Of a stretch of 64,000 nt of DNA, positions 48,701-58,398 are shown piece after piece (positions within the stretch are counted from its first letter, which is position 1; the number at the start of each line of letters is the position of its first letter). Origin of the DNA: Gemmatimonadota bacterium. Its GTDB lineage: Bacteria; Gemmatimonadota; Gemmatimonadetes; Gemmatimonadales; Gemmatimonadaceae. A program made the translations under genes and the position numbers. The stretch spans positions 1-64,000 of the forward strand of contig JACPPC010000018.1 of NCBI GenBank assembly GCA_016191225.1, written 5' to 3'. The notes beneath the pieces are model-generated. The model was not told the origin of the DNA and did no database searches. It saw only the letters and a list, made by a program, of their open reading frames with translations.

Positions 48701-51700
48701 GTGACTTGCGCCAGCCTCCGCCACGTCGCCCTGCGCCTCGCCTGCCTCCTCGTCCCCGCCGCGGGCCCGCTCGGCGCCCAGGTGGGGAGCACGACCGACA
48801 TCCTCACCGGCGTGGTGAAGAATCCCGCGGGCCAGCCGGTGGCCGGTGCCACCGTGACCGTGACGAGCGTGGAGACGCAGGTCTCGCGCTCCCGCCGCAC
48901 CGACGACAAGGGCCGCTACGTGCTCGTCTTTCCCGAGGGCGGCGGGCGCTACCAGCTCGCGGTCAAGGCACTCGGCTTCGAGCCCGTGGTACAGCTCGTC
49001 AACCGCGTCGCCGACGAGGACCAGCTGGTCACCAACGTCACCATGGGCGCTGGCTCGGCGCAGCGGCTCGACCAGGTGGTGGTGCGCGCGGCCCCCCGCG
49101 CACCGCCGAACGACCGGCCGGCGCCCGGGGCGACGGAACGGGCGTTCAGCCCCGACCAGGTGATGCGCCTGCCGATCGAGGACCAGAGCGACCTCACCGC
49201 CCTCGCCGCCCTCGCCCCGGGCGTGGTGAGCTTCGCGGGCAGCGACAGCACGACGGCCACGTTCTCGGTGGCCGGGCAGCGCACGACCCAGAACAGCGTG
49301 ACCCTCGACGGCATGACCTTCGGCTCGACCTCGGTGCCGCAGGACGCGGTGCGCAACACGCGCATCATCACCAACACCTACGACATCGCCCGCGGCCAGT
49401 TCAGCGGCGGGCAGATCGCGAGCACGACGCGCAGCGGCACCAACCTCGTGCAAGGCTCGCTGACCGACGCGTTCCGCGACCCCGACCTCTCGTGGAACTT
49501 CCAGGACGCGGGCGCCTTTGGCCAGGCGTACCGGCAGAACACCCTCTCCGGCGGCGTGGGTGCGCCGATCATCCGGGACAGGCTGTTCATCTTCGGCGCC
49601 TTCCAGCTGCGCGGGCGCTCCGACCCGGTGCAGTCGTTGCTGTCGGCCACCCCCGCCACTCTCGCCCGCCTCGGCGCCAACCGCGACTCGATCGCCGCCT
49701 TCCTCGCGCGCGTGAGCCTCGATTCGGTGCCGCTCACGCTGGCGGGGATCCCGACCGACCGGCCGACCGACGGCGACCAGTACTTCCTGCGGATGGACGC
49801 GAACCTGGGTGACGACCACACGCTCATGCTGCGCTACGACACGCGCGACAACAGGGCGAGCGCGGTGCGCACGAGCGCCCTCGCCCTCCCCACGGTGGGC
49901 GGCACGCAGGACCAGGCCGGCAAGGGGGCGATGGCGATGCTCACGTCGCACGTCGCCAGCGACCGGGGCGCGTTCATCAACGAGCTGCGCGCCTACCAGT
50001 CGTGGTCCGGCAGCGGCACCGATCCCTACCTCGTCGCCCCCACGGGGCGGGTGCAACTGGTGTCGAGCCTGCCGGCGACGGGGAGCGGCACCACCGCCGG
50101 TGCGATCGGCGCCACCACGCTCCAGTTCGGCGGCAACGCGTCGCTGCCGCAGGCGAGCCGGACCACCGGGCTCGAGGTCAGCAACGAGTTGTCGTACATC
50201 CCCGCGGGCTCGCCCCATCGTTTCAAGCTGGGGCTGCTGCTCAACACGAGCGACTTCGGCCAGGACATCACCACCAACCGGTGGGGCACCTACACTTATG
50301 CGTCCCTGGCCGACTTCCAGGCGGGCACTCCGAGCAGCTTCACGCGCACGCTCACGCCGCGCATGCGCACGGGGGGCGCCACCAACGCCGCGGTGTACCT
50401 CGGCGACACGTGGCGCGCGCGCACCGGACTGCAGCTCACGTACGGGATTCGTGCGGAGGGATCGAGCTACGCCGGCGCCCCCGCCGCCAACCCGGCGGTG
50501 GACACCCTCTTCGGCGTGCAGACCAACCGCTTCCCCGGCGAGTTCCATGCGAGCCCGCGCATCGGGTTCACCTGGGTGCTCGGCGCGAGCGAGCCGAGCC
50601 CGAACGCGCCGCGGGGCGGCGAGCGCGGCGGTGGCGTGCGCGGCGGCGGCGGCGGCGGCCGTGGCGGAGGAGGGGGCGGCGGATTTGGCGGGTTTGGCGG
50701 CGGACCGGGGGGCGGCACACAGCCCACGACCATCGTGCGCGGCGGCTTCGGCGAGTTCCGCGGCGTGGCGCCAACGGGACTGTTCAGTGCCGCGCAGGCC
50801 GCCACCGGGCTCACCGGCACGGAGCAGCAGCTCACCTGTGTCGGGCCGTCGGTGCCCGCGGTGACGTTCAGCGACTGGCTCACCGGCACGACGCCGGTTC
50901 CCTCGTCGTGCGCCGGATCGACGCCGGTTCTCCCAGGCGATCCGCGGCTCGCGCGCCCGAACGTGACGGTCCTCGATCCCGCGTTCGCGGCCCCACGATC
51001 GTGGCGGGCGTCGCTCGGCGTCACTCACCGGCTGGGGGACCGACTCGCCGTCTCGCTCGACCTGACCTACGCGCGCGGCGTGGCGCAGTACGGGTATCGC
51101 GACCTCAACCTGGTGTCCACGCCGGCGTTCACGCTCGACGAGGAGGGAGGCCGCCCGGTGTACGTGCCGTCGGCGTCGATCGTGCCGGCGACGGGCACCG
51201 CCAGCAGCGCCCTGTCGCGCGTGCACCCGGAGTTCGGGCGCGTACTGCTGACCTCGAGCGATCTCGAGTCCGACACGCGGCAGGCGACGGTGAGCGTGCA
51301 GTTCGGCACCATGCGCGGGCTCAACTCGCAGCTGTCGTACACGTACACGCGGTCCATCGACCAGACGTCGTTCCCGGGGAGCTTCGGCGGCCAGGGGGTC
51401 GCGAGCACCACGGCGGGCGACCCGAACCGGCGCACCTGGGCCACGAGCGACGTCCAGCGGGTGCACCAGGTCGTGCTGACGGCGAGCTACCCGATCACGG
51501 GGTGGTTCGAGCTCACCGGCGTCGGGCGGGTGGTGAGCGGCGCGCCGTTCACGCCGGTCGTGGGCAACGACATCAACGGGGACGGCGCGCGCAATGACCA
51601 GGCCTTCGTGTTCGACCCGGCGACGGCGGTCGACACCGCCGTGGGCAACGGCATGCAGCGGCTGATGGCCGCGGCGCCGGCGGGGGTGCGCGAGTGCCTG

Positions 51701-52519
51701 GCCGGCAACCTGGGCCGCGTGGCCGCCCGCAGCTCATGCACCGGCCCGTGGACCGGGAGCTTCGACCTGCAGGTGAACTTGCGCCCGGCCTGGGCCGGAC
51801 TCGACCGCCGCCTCACGATCTCACTCTCCACGATCAACCTGCTCGCCGGGCTCGACCGAGCGATCCACGGCGACAACAACCTCGCCGGCTGGGGCCAGGC
51901 GCCGCGACCCGACCCGACCCTGTTGACCGTGCGCGGCTACGACAACGTGCGCCGCGCCTACCTGTACCAGGTGAACGAGCGCTTCGGACAGACGAACGCG
52001 GGCGCCAACGCGTACCGGACACCCTTCCAGGTCTCGTTGCAGGCGCGGCTCACCTTCGGCCCCGACCCGGTGCGTGACCGGATGAACCAGATCTTCGGCG
52101 CCAACCGCGATTCGGCGTCGCGGCTCTTCTCGCAGCGCTTCGCGCAACTGATCGGGCACCCGATCGACTCGATCCTGGTGCGGCGCGACTCGCTGGCGCT
52201 GACCGACGCACAGGTGGCGGCCCTCGAGGCCTTGCGCGACTCTCTGAGCGTGAGGAACGGGCCGGTGAGCGACTCGCTTCGCGCCAGGTTCGACGCCGCC
52301 GGCCCGACCCCTGACCCGCGCACCGCACTCGCCGACATGGCGCCCCTCCTGCGGACGGCGCGCGAGAACGTGGCCCGGGCGCTCGAGCAGGCGCGGGCGG
52401 TGCTCCTGCCGGAGCAATGGGCCAGGGTGCCGGAGTCGATCCGGAATCCACGCAACAACCTCCGCATCGGTCCGGGGGGCGGACAGGGGCGACCGGGCGG
52501 GCAGCGGCCGCCGGCGTAG
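48701..52519 (+). CDS. TonB-dependent receptor with Gly-rich loop and C-terminal LTxxQ-like tail
   Basis: The 1272-residue product has a signal peptide ending AGPLGAQ, a CarboxypepD_reg domain (about 30-110; ILTGVVKNPAGQPVAGATV), a TonB plug (about 150-250; TQNSVTLDGMTFGSTSVP) and a long outer-membrane barrel. One loop is almost pure glycine (GGERGGGVRGGGGGGRGGGG, about residue 645). After the barrel comes a helical tail (about 1160-1250) with two LTxxQ-like motifs: LTDAQVAALEALRDSL, and LLPEQWARVPESI at the end. The substrate is unknown; family members carry siderophores or glycans. The start is uncertain: GTG at 48680 or 48701. It converges on a hydrolase gene whose frame stays open under it. 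Confidence 0.88.
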   Translation: MTCASLRHVALRLACLLVPAAGPLGAQVGSTTDILTGVVKNPAGQPVAGATVTVTSVETQVSRSRRTDDKGRYVLVFPEGGGRYQLAVKALGFEPVVQLVNRVADEDQLVTNVTMGAGSAQRLDQVVVRAAPRAPPNDRPAPGATERAFSPDQVMRLPIEDQSDLTALAALAPGVVSFAGSDSTTATFSVAGQRTTQNSVTLDGMTFGSTSVPQDAVRNTRIITNTYDIARGQFSGGQIASTTRSGTNLVQGSLTDAFRDPDLSWNFQDAGAFGQAYRQNTLSGGVGAPIIRDRLFIFGAFQLRGRSDPVQSLLSATPATLARLGANRDSIAAFLARVSLDSVPLTLAGIPTDRPTDGDQYFLRMDANLGDDHTLMLRYDTRDNRASAVRTSALALPTVGGTQDQAGKGAMAMLTSHVASDRGAFINELRAYQSWSGSGTDPYLVAPTGRVQLVSSLPATGSGTTAGAIGATTLQFGGNASLPQASRTTGLEVSNELSYIPAGSPHRFKLGLLLNTSDFGQDITTNRWGTYTYASLADFQAGTPSSFTRTLTPRMRTGGATNAAVYLGDTWRARTGLQLTYGIRAEGSSYAGAPAANPAVDTLFGVQTNRFPGEFHASPRIGFTWVLGASEPSPNAPRGGERGGGVRGGGGGGRGGGGGGGFGGFGGGPGGGTQPTTIVRGGFGEFRGVAPTGLFSAAQAATGLTGTEQQLTCVGPSVPAVTFSDWLTGTTPVPSSCAGSTPVLPGDPRLARPNVTVLDPAFAAPRSWRASLGVTHRLGDRLAVSLDLTYARGVAQYGYRDLNLVSTPAFTLDEEGGRPVYVPSASIVPATGTASSALSRVHPEFGRVLLTSSDLESDTRQATVSVQFGTMRGLNSQLSYTYTRSIDQTSFPGSFGGQGVASTTAGDPNRRTWATSDVQRVHQVVLTASYPITGWFELTGVGRVVSGAPFTPVVGNDINGDGARNDQAFVFDPATAVDTAVGNGMQRLMAAAPAGVRECLAGNLGRVAARSSCTGPWTGSFDLQVNLRPAWAGLDRRLTISLSTINLLAGLDRAIHGDNNLAGWGQAPRPDPTLLTVRGYDNVRRAYLYQVNERFGQTNAGANAYRTPFQVSLQARLTFGPDPVRDRMNQIFGANRDSASRLFSQRFAQLIGHPIDSILVRRDSLALTDAQVAALEALRDSLSVRNGPVSDSLRARFDAAGPTPDPRTALADMAPLLRTARENVARALEQARAVLLPEQWARVPESIRNPRNNLRIGPGGGQGRPGGQRPPA

Positions 52520-53880
52520 GCCCGCTCGGCGGGCCGCGGCGCCGGCGGTAGGCGGGCGCCGTCGCGGTCCCGCTGCCTCGCGCCGACGGGTGGCATCACC
52601 CGGCCGGCGGCCTCGCGCAACCTGGCGGCGCGGTCGGGACGCTGGCGCTGCTCCCACGCGGCGGGGGCGTAGAAGGCCAGCATCACCTCGACGCGGGCCA
52701 ACCGTCGCAGCGCCGACGCCGCCTGCACCGAGTCCGCCCCCGCCACCGCGCGCTGCAGCGAGGGCACGCCGAGCCGCTTGAGCAGGTCGTCCGCATCGGG
52801 AGCCTCGGCTTGGTCGCGCTCCCAGGCGAAGACCCGCTCGAGCTCCGCCGGCTGTGCCCGCTCGCGCGCCCATTCGCGCCGCGCCCGGTCGCGCAGGGCG
52901 CGCAACGCCGGCCGCGCCGCAAGTTCGCGGGCGCGGGCGCCAAGCGCGTCGACCCCCGGCCAGCGTTCGGCGTCGCGGGCGAGCGACGCGGCCGTAACCT
53001 GGGCCAGGTCCCACTGCCCCGCCCGGTCCAGCGAGTCGACGCGGACCCGTCCGGCGGCGATCCACGCCCGTACCGCGGCGCTGTCGAGCGGGGCACGCCC
53101 GCCGCGCATCGCCCGCACGTCGAGCCACTCCAGCGCCTCGGCGGCCACGGCGCCCGTCGGCCACCCGTGCGACCCAGGGTGCCACACCAGGTGCGCGGGG
53201 ACCTGCAGCGAGTCGAGGCGCCCGGCGAAGCGGCGCACCTCCTCGTGGTTGAAGTCGGCAAGGCCCGTCGTCACGGCCACGGCGAACGACGAGTCGTGCG
53301 CGACCTCGAGCACCGTCCCCGCCACGGGCACGGTGCCGGCGGCGAGGATCAGCCCCGCCACGTTCGGCCGCCAGTCGGCGAGGGCGATCCAGGTCGCGCG
53401 GGCGGTGCCGGACATGCCAGCGAGGTACACCCGCCGCGCGTCGAGCCGAATGGAGCGCTGCGCCCACTGCAGCATGTCGCGCACCGCCGCCGCGTTCGGG
53501 TCCTCGGCGCCGTCGCTGGCCGCGCTGTACGAGCTGAGCACGGCCCAGCCGAGCCGCTCGGCGGCCGGGGCGAAGAGGCGCAGGGCTTCGACGGCGCGGC
53601 CGCGCGGGTCGAGCACGACCAGCGTGGGGAGGCGCCGCGGCGCGGCGCCGGTGCTCGCGGCCTCGGCGGCCGAGGGAAGGTAGACGGCAAAGGCACGCGC
53701 CGGGTCGCCATTGACGGTCAGGCGCTCGATGAGGCGGCCGGGGAGGACGGCGTCCTGCGCGCGGCCGTTCGCGGGCAGGGCACAGAGGAGGATCGCGACC
53801 GCGAGGGCGCGCCCGGCCGCGCACGCCCGGGGGCTCTCGCCCGCGGCGCCGCGGCGCGCCCTTGCCCGCGCATCGATCAT
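52520..53880 (-). CDS. Secreted alpha/beta hydrolase-like protein, 3' end unresolved
   Basis: The protein starts with a signal peptide (AVAILLCALPANGRAQ). The alpha/beta hydrolase core has a strand TLVVLDPRGRAVEALRLF, the nucleophile elbow YLAGMSGTARATW (GxSG), a possible acid around FAVAVTTGLADFNHEEV and a His in HLVWHPGSHGWPTGA. This is a poly-hydroxybutyrate depolymerase or dienelactone-hydrolase-like layout. A helical C-terminal domain (about 260-430) follows. Coding character stops near 52550 but no stop codon occurs in this frame until 51958, which is inside the TonB receptor gene. The coordinate 52520 marks only the last position that does not overlap. A lost stop or one missing base is likely. 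Confidence 0.7.
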
Positions 53881-54081
53881 GTCGCGGCCGAAACTGCGCG
53901 CGCGCGGCGCGGGGAGTTCGTGCGGCGGGGCAGGCCGCGAATCCCGGCGCTCCTCCGGACCGCGGCCGGCGCGGGCCTCCGCGCCGCCACCAACAGCGAA
54001 CGGCAGCGCCCTGTCCGCGGCCGAAACGCCGGGAGGCCGGCATCGCGGCCGGCCCCCCGGGTCTCCCGCTCCGGCGGCGCG

Positions 54082-55272
54082 CTATTGCACCGCGTTGATC
54101 ATGTCGAAGATCGGCAGGTACATCGCCACGACCATGCCGCCGACGACGGTGCCGAGGAAGACAATCATGATCGGCTCCATGGCCGAGAGGAGGCCGCTCA
54201 CGGCGGCGTCGACCTCGTCGTCGTAGAAGTCGGCGATCTTGGAGAGCATCTCGTCGAGGCCGCCGGTCTGCTCGCCGACCGAGATCATCGAGATCACCAT
54301 CGGCGGGAAGACATTGCTCTTGGCCAGCGGCGCCGAGATCGTGTCGCCGCCGGCGATGCTGGCGCGACTGGCCATGATCGCGTCCTGGATCACGCGGTTG
54401 CCGGCGGTCTTGGCGGTGATCTCGAGGCCGTCGAGGATGCTGACGCCGGAGCTGATCAGCGTGCCGAGGGTGCGGGTGAAGCGGCTGACGGCGGTCTTGC
54501 GGAGCACGTCGCCGAGGATCGGCGCCTTGAGCAGGAGCCCATCGATGCGGAGCTTGCCGGCGTCGGTCTTGTAGTAGCGCTGCAGGAATTGCTGCCCGAA
54601 GAAGCCGGCGGCGATGAACGCCCACCAGTAGCCGATGAGCAGCTTGGAGAGGCCGATGACGATGCGCGTGGGGACGGGGAGCTCGAGCTTGACCGACGCG
54701 AACATCTGCTGGAAGACGGGGATGACGAAGATCAGCAGCACGCTGACGGCGATGATCGCCACCGAGAAGATGACGCCGGGATAGATCATGGCGCCCTTGA
54801 CCTTGCGCACGAGGGCGTCGTTCTTCTCCATGAAGGTGGCGAGGCGCATCAGGATCGTGTCGAGGATGCCGCCCGCCTCGCCGGCGGCGACCATGTTCAC
54901 GTAAAGGTCGCTGAAGGCCTTGGGGTGCCGGGCGAGGGCGTCGGCCACGGTGTTGCCCGACTCCACGTCGAACACGACGGTCTTGGTGACCTCGGCGAGC
55001 GCCTTGCTCTCGGTCTGGCGCGAGAGGATGTCGAGCGCCTGCACGAGGGGGAGGCCGGCGTTGATCATCGTCGAGAACTGGCGGGTGAAGATCACGATGT
55101 CGCGCATCGTGACCTTGCCGCCGCCCTTGGCCTTGGCGGCCTCGTCGACCTTGACGACCGTCATGCGCTGCCGCTTCAGCTGCGCAATGACCTCGTCCTT
55201 GTTCGTCGCCTCGAGCGTGGCCGACTTGAGCTCGCCGTTGGCCGCGCGCGCCGTGTACGTGAAGGTGGGCAT
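54082..55272 (-). CDS. pilC: Type IV pilus inner-membrane platform protein (PilC/GspF family)
   Basis: The 396-residue product is a GspF-family protein with two repeated cytoplasmic domains and three membrane segments (residues about 175-195, 215-235, 368-392). Signatures are FTRQFSTMINAGLPLVQALD (N-half) and SRFTRTLGTLISSGVSILDG (C-half), plus MISVGEQTGGLDEML. By family knowledge it anchors the PilB/PilT motors to the pilin. It has a perfect AGGAGG Shine-Dalgarno seven bases before the ATG. It is the last gene of pilB-pilT-pilC and lies 38 bases from pilT. Confidence 0.95.
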   Translation of the reverse strand: MPTFTYTARAANGELKSATLEATNKDEVIAQLKRQRMTVVKVDEAAKAKGGGKVTMRDIVIFTRQFSTMINAGLPLVQALDILSRQTESKALAEVTKTVVFDVESGNTVADALARHPKAFSDLYVNMVAAGEAGGILDTILMRLATFMEKNDALVRKVKGAMIYPGVIFSVAIIAVSVLLIFVIPVFQQMFASVKLELPVPTRIVIGLSKLLIGYWWAFIAAGFFGQQFLQRYYKTDAGKLRIDGLLLKAPILGDVLRKTAVSRFTRTLGTLISSGVSILDGLEITAKTAGNRVIQDAIMASRASIAGGDTISAPLAKSNVFPPMVISMISVGEQTGGLDEMLSKIADFYDDEVDAAVSGLLSAMEPIMIVFLGTVVGGMVVAMYLPIFDMINAVQ

Positions 55273-55310
55273 CAGGGTTCCTCCTCGGGATTCCGCCGTG
55301 CGCCGGTTCG

Positions 55311-56477
55311 CTACCGCTTGGCCTGGCCGCCGGCCGAGGGCTTGGCGGCCGTGACGCCGCCACTGCCGTCGTCCATCGGCGCCATGCCGATCATGCGCAG
55401 GAACTCGTTCGGGTCGCCGCTCACGCGCAGGCACTCGTCGACGGTGACCTCGCGGCTCATGTAGAGCACGTAGAGGGCGTCGTTGAGCGTCTGCATGCCG
55501 AACTTCTTGCCGCCCTGCATCATCGAGTAGATCTGGTGGATCTTGTCGTCGCGGATCAGGGCGCGGATCGCGGGGGTGACGACGAGGATCTCGGCCGCCA
55601 TCGCCCGCCCCTTCCCCTTGGCCTTGGGGAGGAGGGTCTGGGTGACGATCCCCTCGAGCACGAAGGCCAGCTGCGCCCGGACCTGGCTCTGCTGGTGGCT
55701 GGGGAAGACGTCGATGATGCGGTTGATCGCCTCGGCCGCCGAGTTCGTGTGCAGCGTGGCGAAGGCGAGGTGGCCCGTCTCGGCGATCGTGAGCGCCGCC
55801 TGGATCGTCTCGAGGTCGCGCATCTCGCCGATCAACACCACGTCGGGGTCCTCGCGCAGCGCGTACTTGAGGGCGTTGGCGAAGCTCTTGGTGTCGCTGC
55901 CGACCTCGCGCTGGTTGATGATGCACATCTGGTGCCGGTGGATGAACTCGATCGGGTCCTCCACCGTGATGATGTGCCCCTTCATCTCGCGGTTGATCTT
56001 GTCGATCATCGCCGCGAGGGTCGTGCTCTTGCCCGACCCGGTGGGGCCGGTGACGAGCACCAGCCCGCGGGGCTTCTCGGCCAGCTTGGCGATCACCTGC
56101 GGCAGGCCGAGGTCGGCGAAGCTCTTGATCGTGATCGGGATCTGCCGGATCACCATCGTCACGCAGCCGCGCTGCTTGAAGGCGTTGCCGCGAAACCGGG
56201 CGAGGTTCTGGATGCCGAAGGAGAAGTCGAGCTCGTCCTCGAGCTCGAACCGCTTCTTCTGGTTCTCGGTCAGCACCGAGTACGCCAGCTGCAGCGTGTC
56301 CTTCGCGCTCAGCGTCACGTCGAACTTGCTACTGATGATGTCGCCGTCGATGCGCAGCTTGGGGCACTCGCCGGCGGTGACGTGCAGGTCCGACGCCTCG
56401 CGCTCGATCATCTCCTCGAGCAGCGAGCGCAGGCTCACGGCGGAGGTCTGGGGGGCGGCGGCGGCGGGTGCGGTCAT
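55311..56477 (-). CDS. pilT: Type IV pilus retraction ATPase PilT
   Basis: The 388-residue protein has the PilT family features: N-terminal LRSLLEEMIEREASDLHVTA, Walker A GPTGSGKSTT (about residue 140), Asp box ITVEDPIEFIH, Walker B LREDPDVVLIGEMRDLET and the His box GHLAFATLHTNSA, then the AIRALIRDDKIHQIYSMMQ motif that marks PilT. It drives pilus retraction for twitching or DNA uptake. The start is ATG at 56477. It is followed by pilC and preceded by pilB within 31 bases, all on one strand. Confidence 0.96.
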   Translation of the reverse strand: MTAPAAAAPQTSAVSLRSLLEEMIEREASDLHVTAGECPKLRIDGDIISSKFDVTLSAKDTLQLAYSVLTENQKKRFELEDELDFSFGIQNLARFRGNAFKQRGCVTMVIRQIPITIKSFADLGLPQVIAKLAEKPRGLVLVTGPTGSGKSTTLAAMIDKINREMKGHIITVEDPIEFIHRHQMCIINQREVGSDTKSFANALKYALREDPDVVLIGEMRDLETIQAALTIAETGHLAFATLHTNSAAEAINRIIDVFPSHQQSQVRAQLAFVLEGIVTQTLLPKAKGKGRAMAAEILVVTPAIRALIRDDKIHQIYSMMQGGKKFGMQTLNDALYVLYMSREVTVDECLRVSGDPNEFLRMIGMAPMDDGSGGVTAAKPSAGGQAKR

Positions 56478-56508
56478 CGGGTCGGGTGTCGGGGGGTGGG
56501 ATGCGGCG

Positions 56509-58332
56509 TCACGCCGTTGTCTCGCGGACCACCTGCTCGAGCGTGGTGATCCCCTTCATGACCTTGAGCCAGCCGTCCATGCGGAGCGTCAGCATGCCTT
56601 CCTCGATCGCGAGGTCGCGCAGCTCGGCCGCGCCAAGGTTCTGCATGATCGCCTTGCGCAGCGCCGGCGTCATGAACATCACCTCGTACACCCCCTGCCG
56701 CCCCTTGAGTCCCGAGCCGGCGCAGGCGTCGCATCCCTTGCCCTTGTAGAACGGCAGGTCCTTGAACTTCGTGTCAAGCGACAGGCTCTCGAGGAACGGC
56801 TTCACGTCGGGGCCGGCACGGGCCTTGGCGCCGTCCACCGCCTCCTGGCTGAACCGGATGTCGCGGAGCGTCATGTTCGGCTTGACCTTCGCCGTCCACA
56901 GCTCGTCGTCGGACGGGGTGTACTTCTGCTTGCAGCCGCTGCACACGCGCCGCAGCAGGCGCTGGGCGAGGATCAGGTTCACCGCGCTGGCCACGTTGAA
57001 CGGCTCGAGCCCCATGTCCATCAGGCGCGTCACCGTCTCCGCCGCCGAGTTCGTGTGCAGCGTGCTCATCACCATGTGGCCGGTGAGGGCCGCCTTGATC
57101 GCGATGCCCCCCGTCTCGAGGTCGCGGATCTCGCCGAGCATGATGATGTTCGGGTCCTGCCGCAGGAACGCCTTCAGGGCCGCGGCGAAGGTCATCCCGA
57201 TCTCCGTGCGCACCAGCACCTGGTTGATCCCGTAGAGGTTGTACTCCACGGGGTCCTCCGCCGTCATGATGTTCGTGTCCATGGTGTTGACCTTGGACAG
57301 CGCGGAGTAGAGCGTCGTCGTCTTGCCCGAGCCCGTGGGACCGGTCACGAGCACCATGCCGTACGGGTTCGCCACCGATTCCATCAGTTCGCGCTCGGCG
57401 CGCGGCTCGATGCCGAACTTCTCGAGGTCGAGGGTCAGGTTGCCCTTGTCGAGGATCCGGAGCACGACCTTCTCGCCGAACAGCGTGGGGAGGGTCGACA
57501 CGCGGTAGTCGATGACCTTGTTGCCCATCTTGAGCTTGATGCGACCGTCCTGCGGCACGCGGCGCTCGGCGATGTTGAGCTGCGCCATGATCTTGAACCG
57601 CGAGATCAGCGCGGCCCGCATCTTCAGCGGCGGCTTCATGAACTCCTGGAGCGCGCCGTCGATCCGGTAGCGCACCCGCAGGTCGTGCTCGAAGCACTCG
57701 AAGTGGATGTCCGACGCCCCCTTCTTCACCGCCTCGGTGAGGATCGCGTTGATCAGCTTCACGACCGGGGCGTCGTCGACCGCCGCGCTGAGCGCGGCCG
57801 CCGACATCTCCTCCTCCTTCTCCTCGACGACCTCGACCTCGGAGTCATCGGCGATCTCCTGCAGGATGCTCTGCATCTGCAGGTCCGTGGACTCGTAGTG
57901 CTTCTCGATCGCCGCCCGCAGCGTGAACTCGCCCGCGATCACCGGGAAGATGTCGTACCGCGTGATGAACTTGAGGTCCTCGATCACCCCGAGGTTGGTC
58001 GGGTCCGCCATCGCCACGGTCAGGGTGCGGCCGTCGCGCTTGAGGGGGAGGACGAAGTGCTTGGTGGCGAGATCGGCCGGGATCAGCTTGGCGATCTTGG
58101 GGTCCACCTCGAACTTGGCGAGGTCCACGGCCGGCATCTTGTACTGCCGCGCCAGCGCCTTCGTCAGCTCCGTCTCCTTGATGAAGCCGAGCTTCACGAG
58201 GTTGTAGCCCACTCGCGTGCCGTTCTGCTTCTGCTCCTGGAGCGCCTTCTCCAGCTGCTCCTTGGTGATCAGCCCCTCGCGAATGAGGAGGTCACCGATC
58301 CGTTCGGTCGTCGCGGACGCGGGAGCGGCCAT
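56509..58332 (-). CDS. pilB: Type IV pilus assembly ATPase PilB
   Basis: The 607-residue protein has a GSPII_E N-terminal domain (about 1-150; IGDLLIREGLITKEQLEKAL), an acidic linker (SEVEVVEEKEEEMS, about 175-188), and the extension ATPase core: Walker A GPTGSGKTTT near 330, Asp box MTAEDPVEYNLYGINQV, Walker B LRQDPNIIMLGEIRDLE, and a tetracysteine zinc site (RRVCSGCKQKY and GCDACAGSGL), a PilB marker absent from PilT. It polymerises pilin. Of two starts, ATG 58332 is chosen because it gives the usual length; an ATG at 58362 adds ten residues. pilT and pilC follow. Confidence 0.96.
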   Translation of the reverse strand: MAAPASATTERIGDLLIREGLITKEQLEKALQEQKQNGTRVGYNLVKLGFIKETELTKALARQYKMPAVDLAKFEVDPKIAKLIPADLATKHFVLPLKRDGRTLTVAMADPTNLGVIEDLKFITRYDIFPVIAGEFTLRAAIEKHYESTDLQMQSILQEIADDSEVEVVEEKEEEMSAAALSAAVDDAPVVKLINAILTEAVKKGASDIHFECFEHDLRVRYRIDGALQEFMKPPLKMRAALISRFKIMAQLNIAERRVPQDGRIKLKMGNKVIDYRVSTLPTLFGEKVVLRILDKGNLTLDLEKFGIEPRAERELMESVANPYGMVLVTGPTGSGKTTTLYSALSKVNTMDTNIMTAEDPVEYNLYGINQVLVRTEIGMTFAAALKAFLRQDPNIIMLGEIRDLETGGIAIKAALTGHMVMSTLHTNSAAETVTRLMDMGLEPFNVASAVNLILAQRLLRRVCSGCKQKYTPSDDELWTAKVKPNMTLRDIRFSQEAVDGAKARAGPDVKPFLESLSLDTKFKDLPFYKGKGCDACAGSGLKGRQGVYEVMFMTPALRKAIMQNLGAAELRDLAIEEGMLTLRMDGWLKVMKGITTLEQVVRETTA

Positions 58333-58398
58333 TTCGGCGAGTTCCTGGGGCGAAAGGCACAATGCCCGCCGGGCCGGCGCGGGCGTCGGAACATCTCG

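Noticed and set aside
48302-51466. A 1054-codon minus-strand frame opposite the TonB receptor
   Set aside because: Composition is antisense-like (REVGEGRG), without any motif, and the plus strand carries a full receptor.
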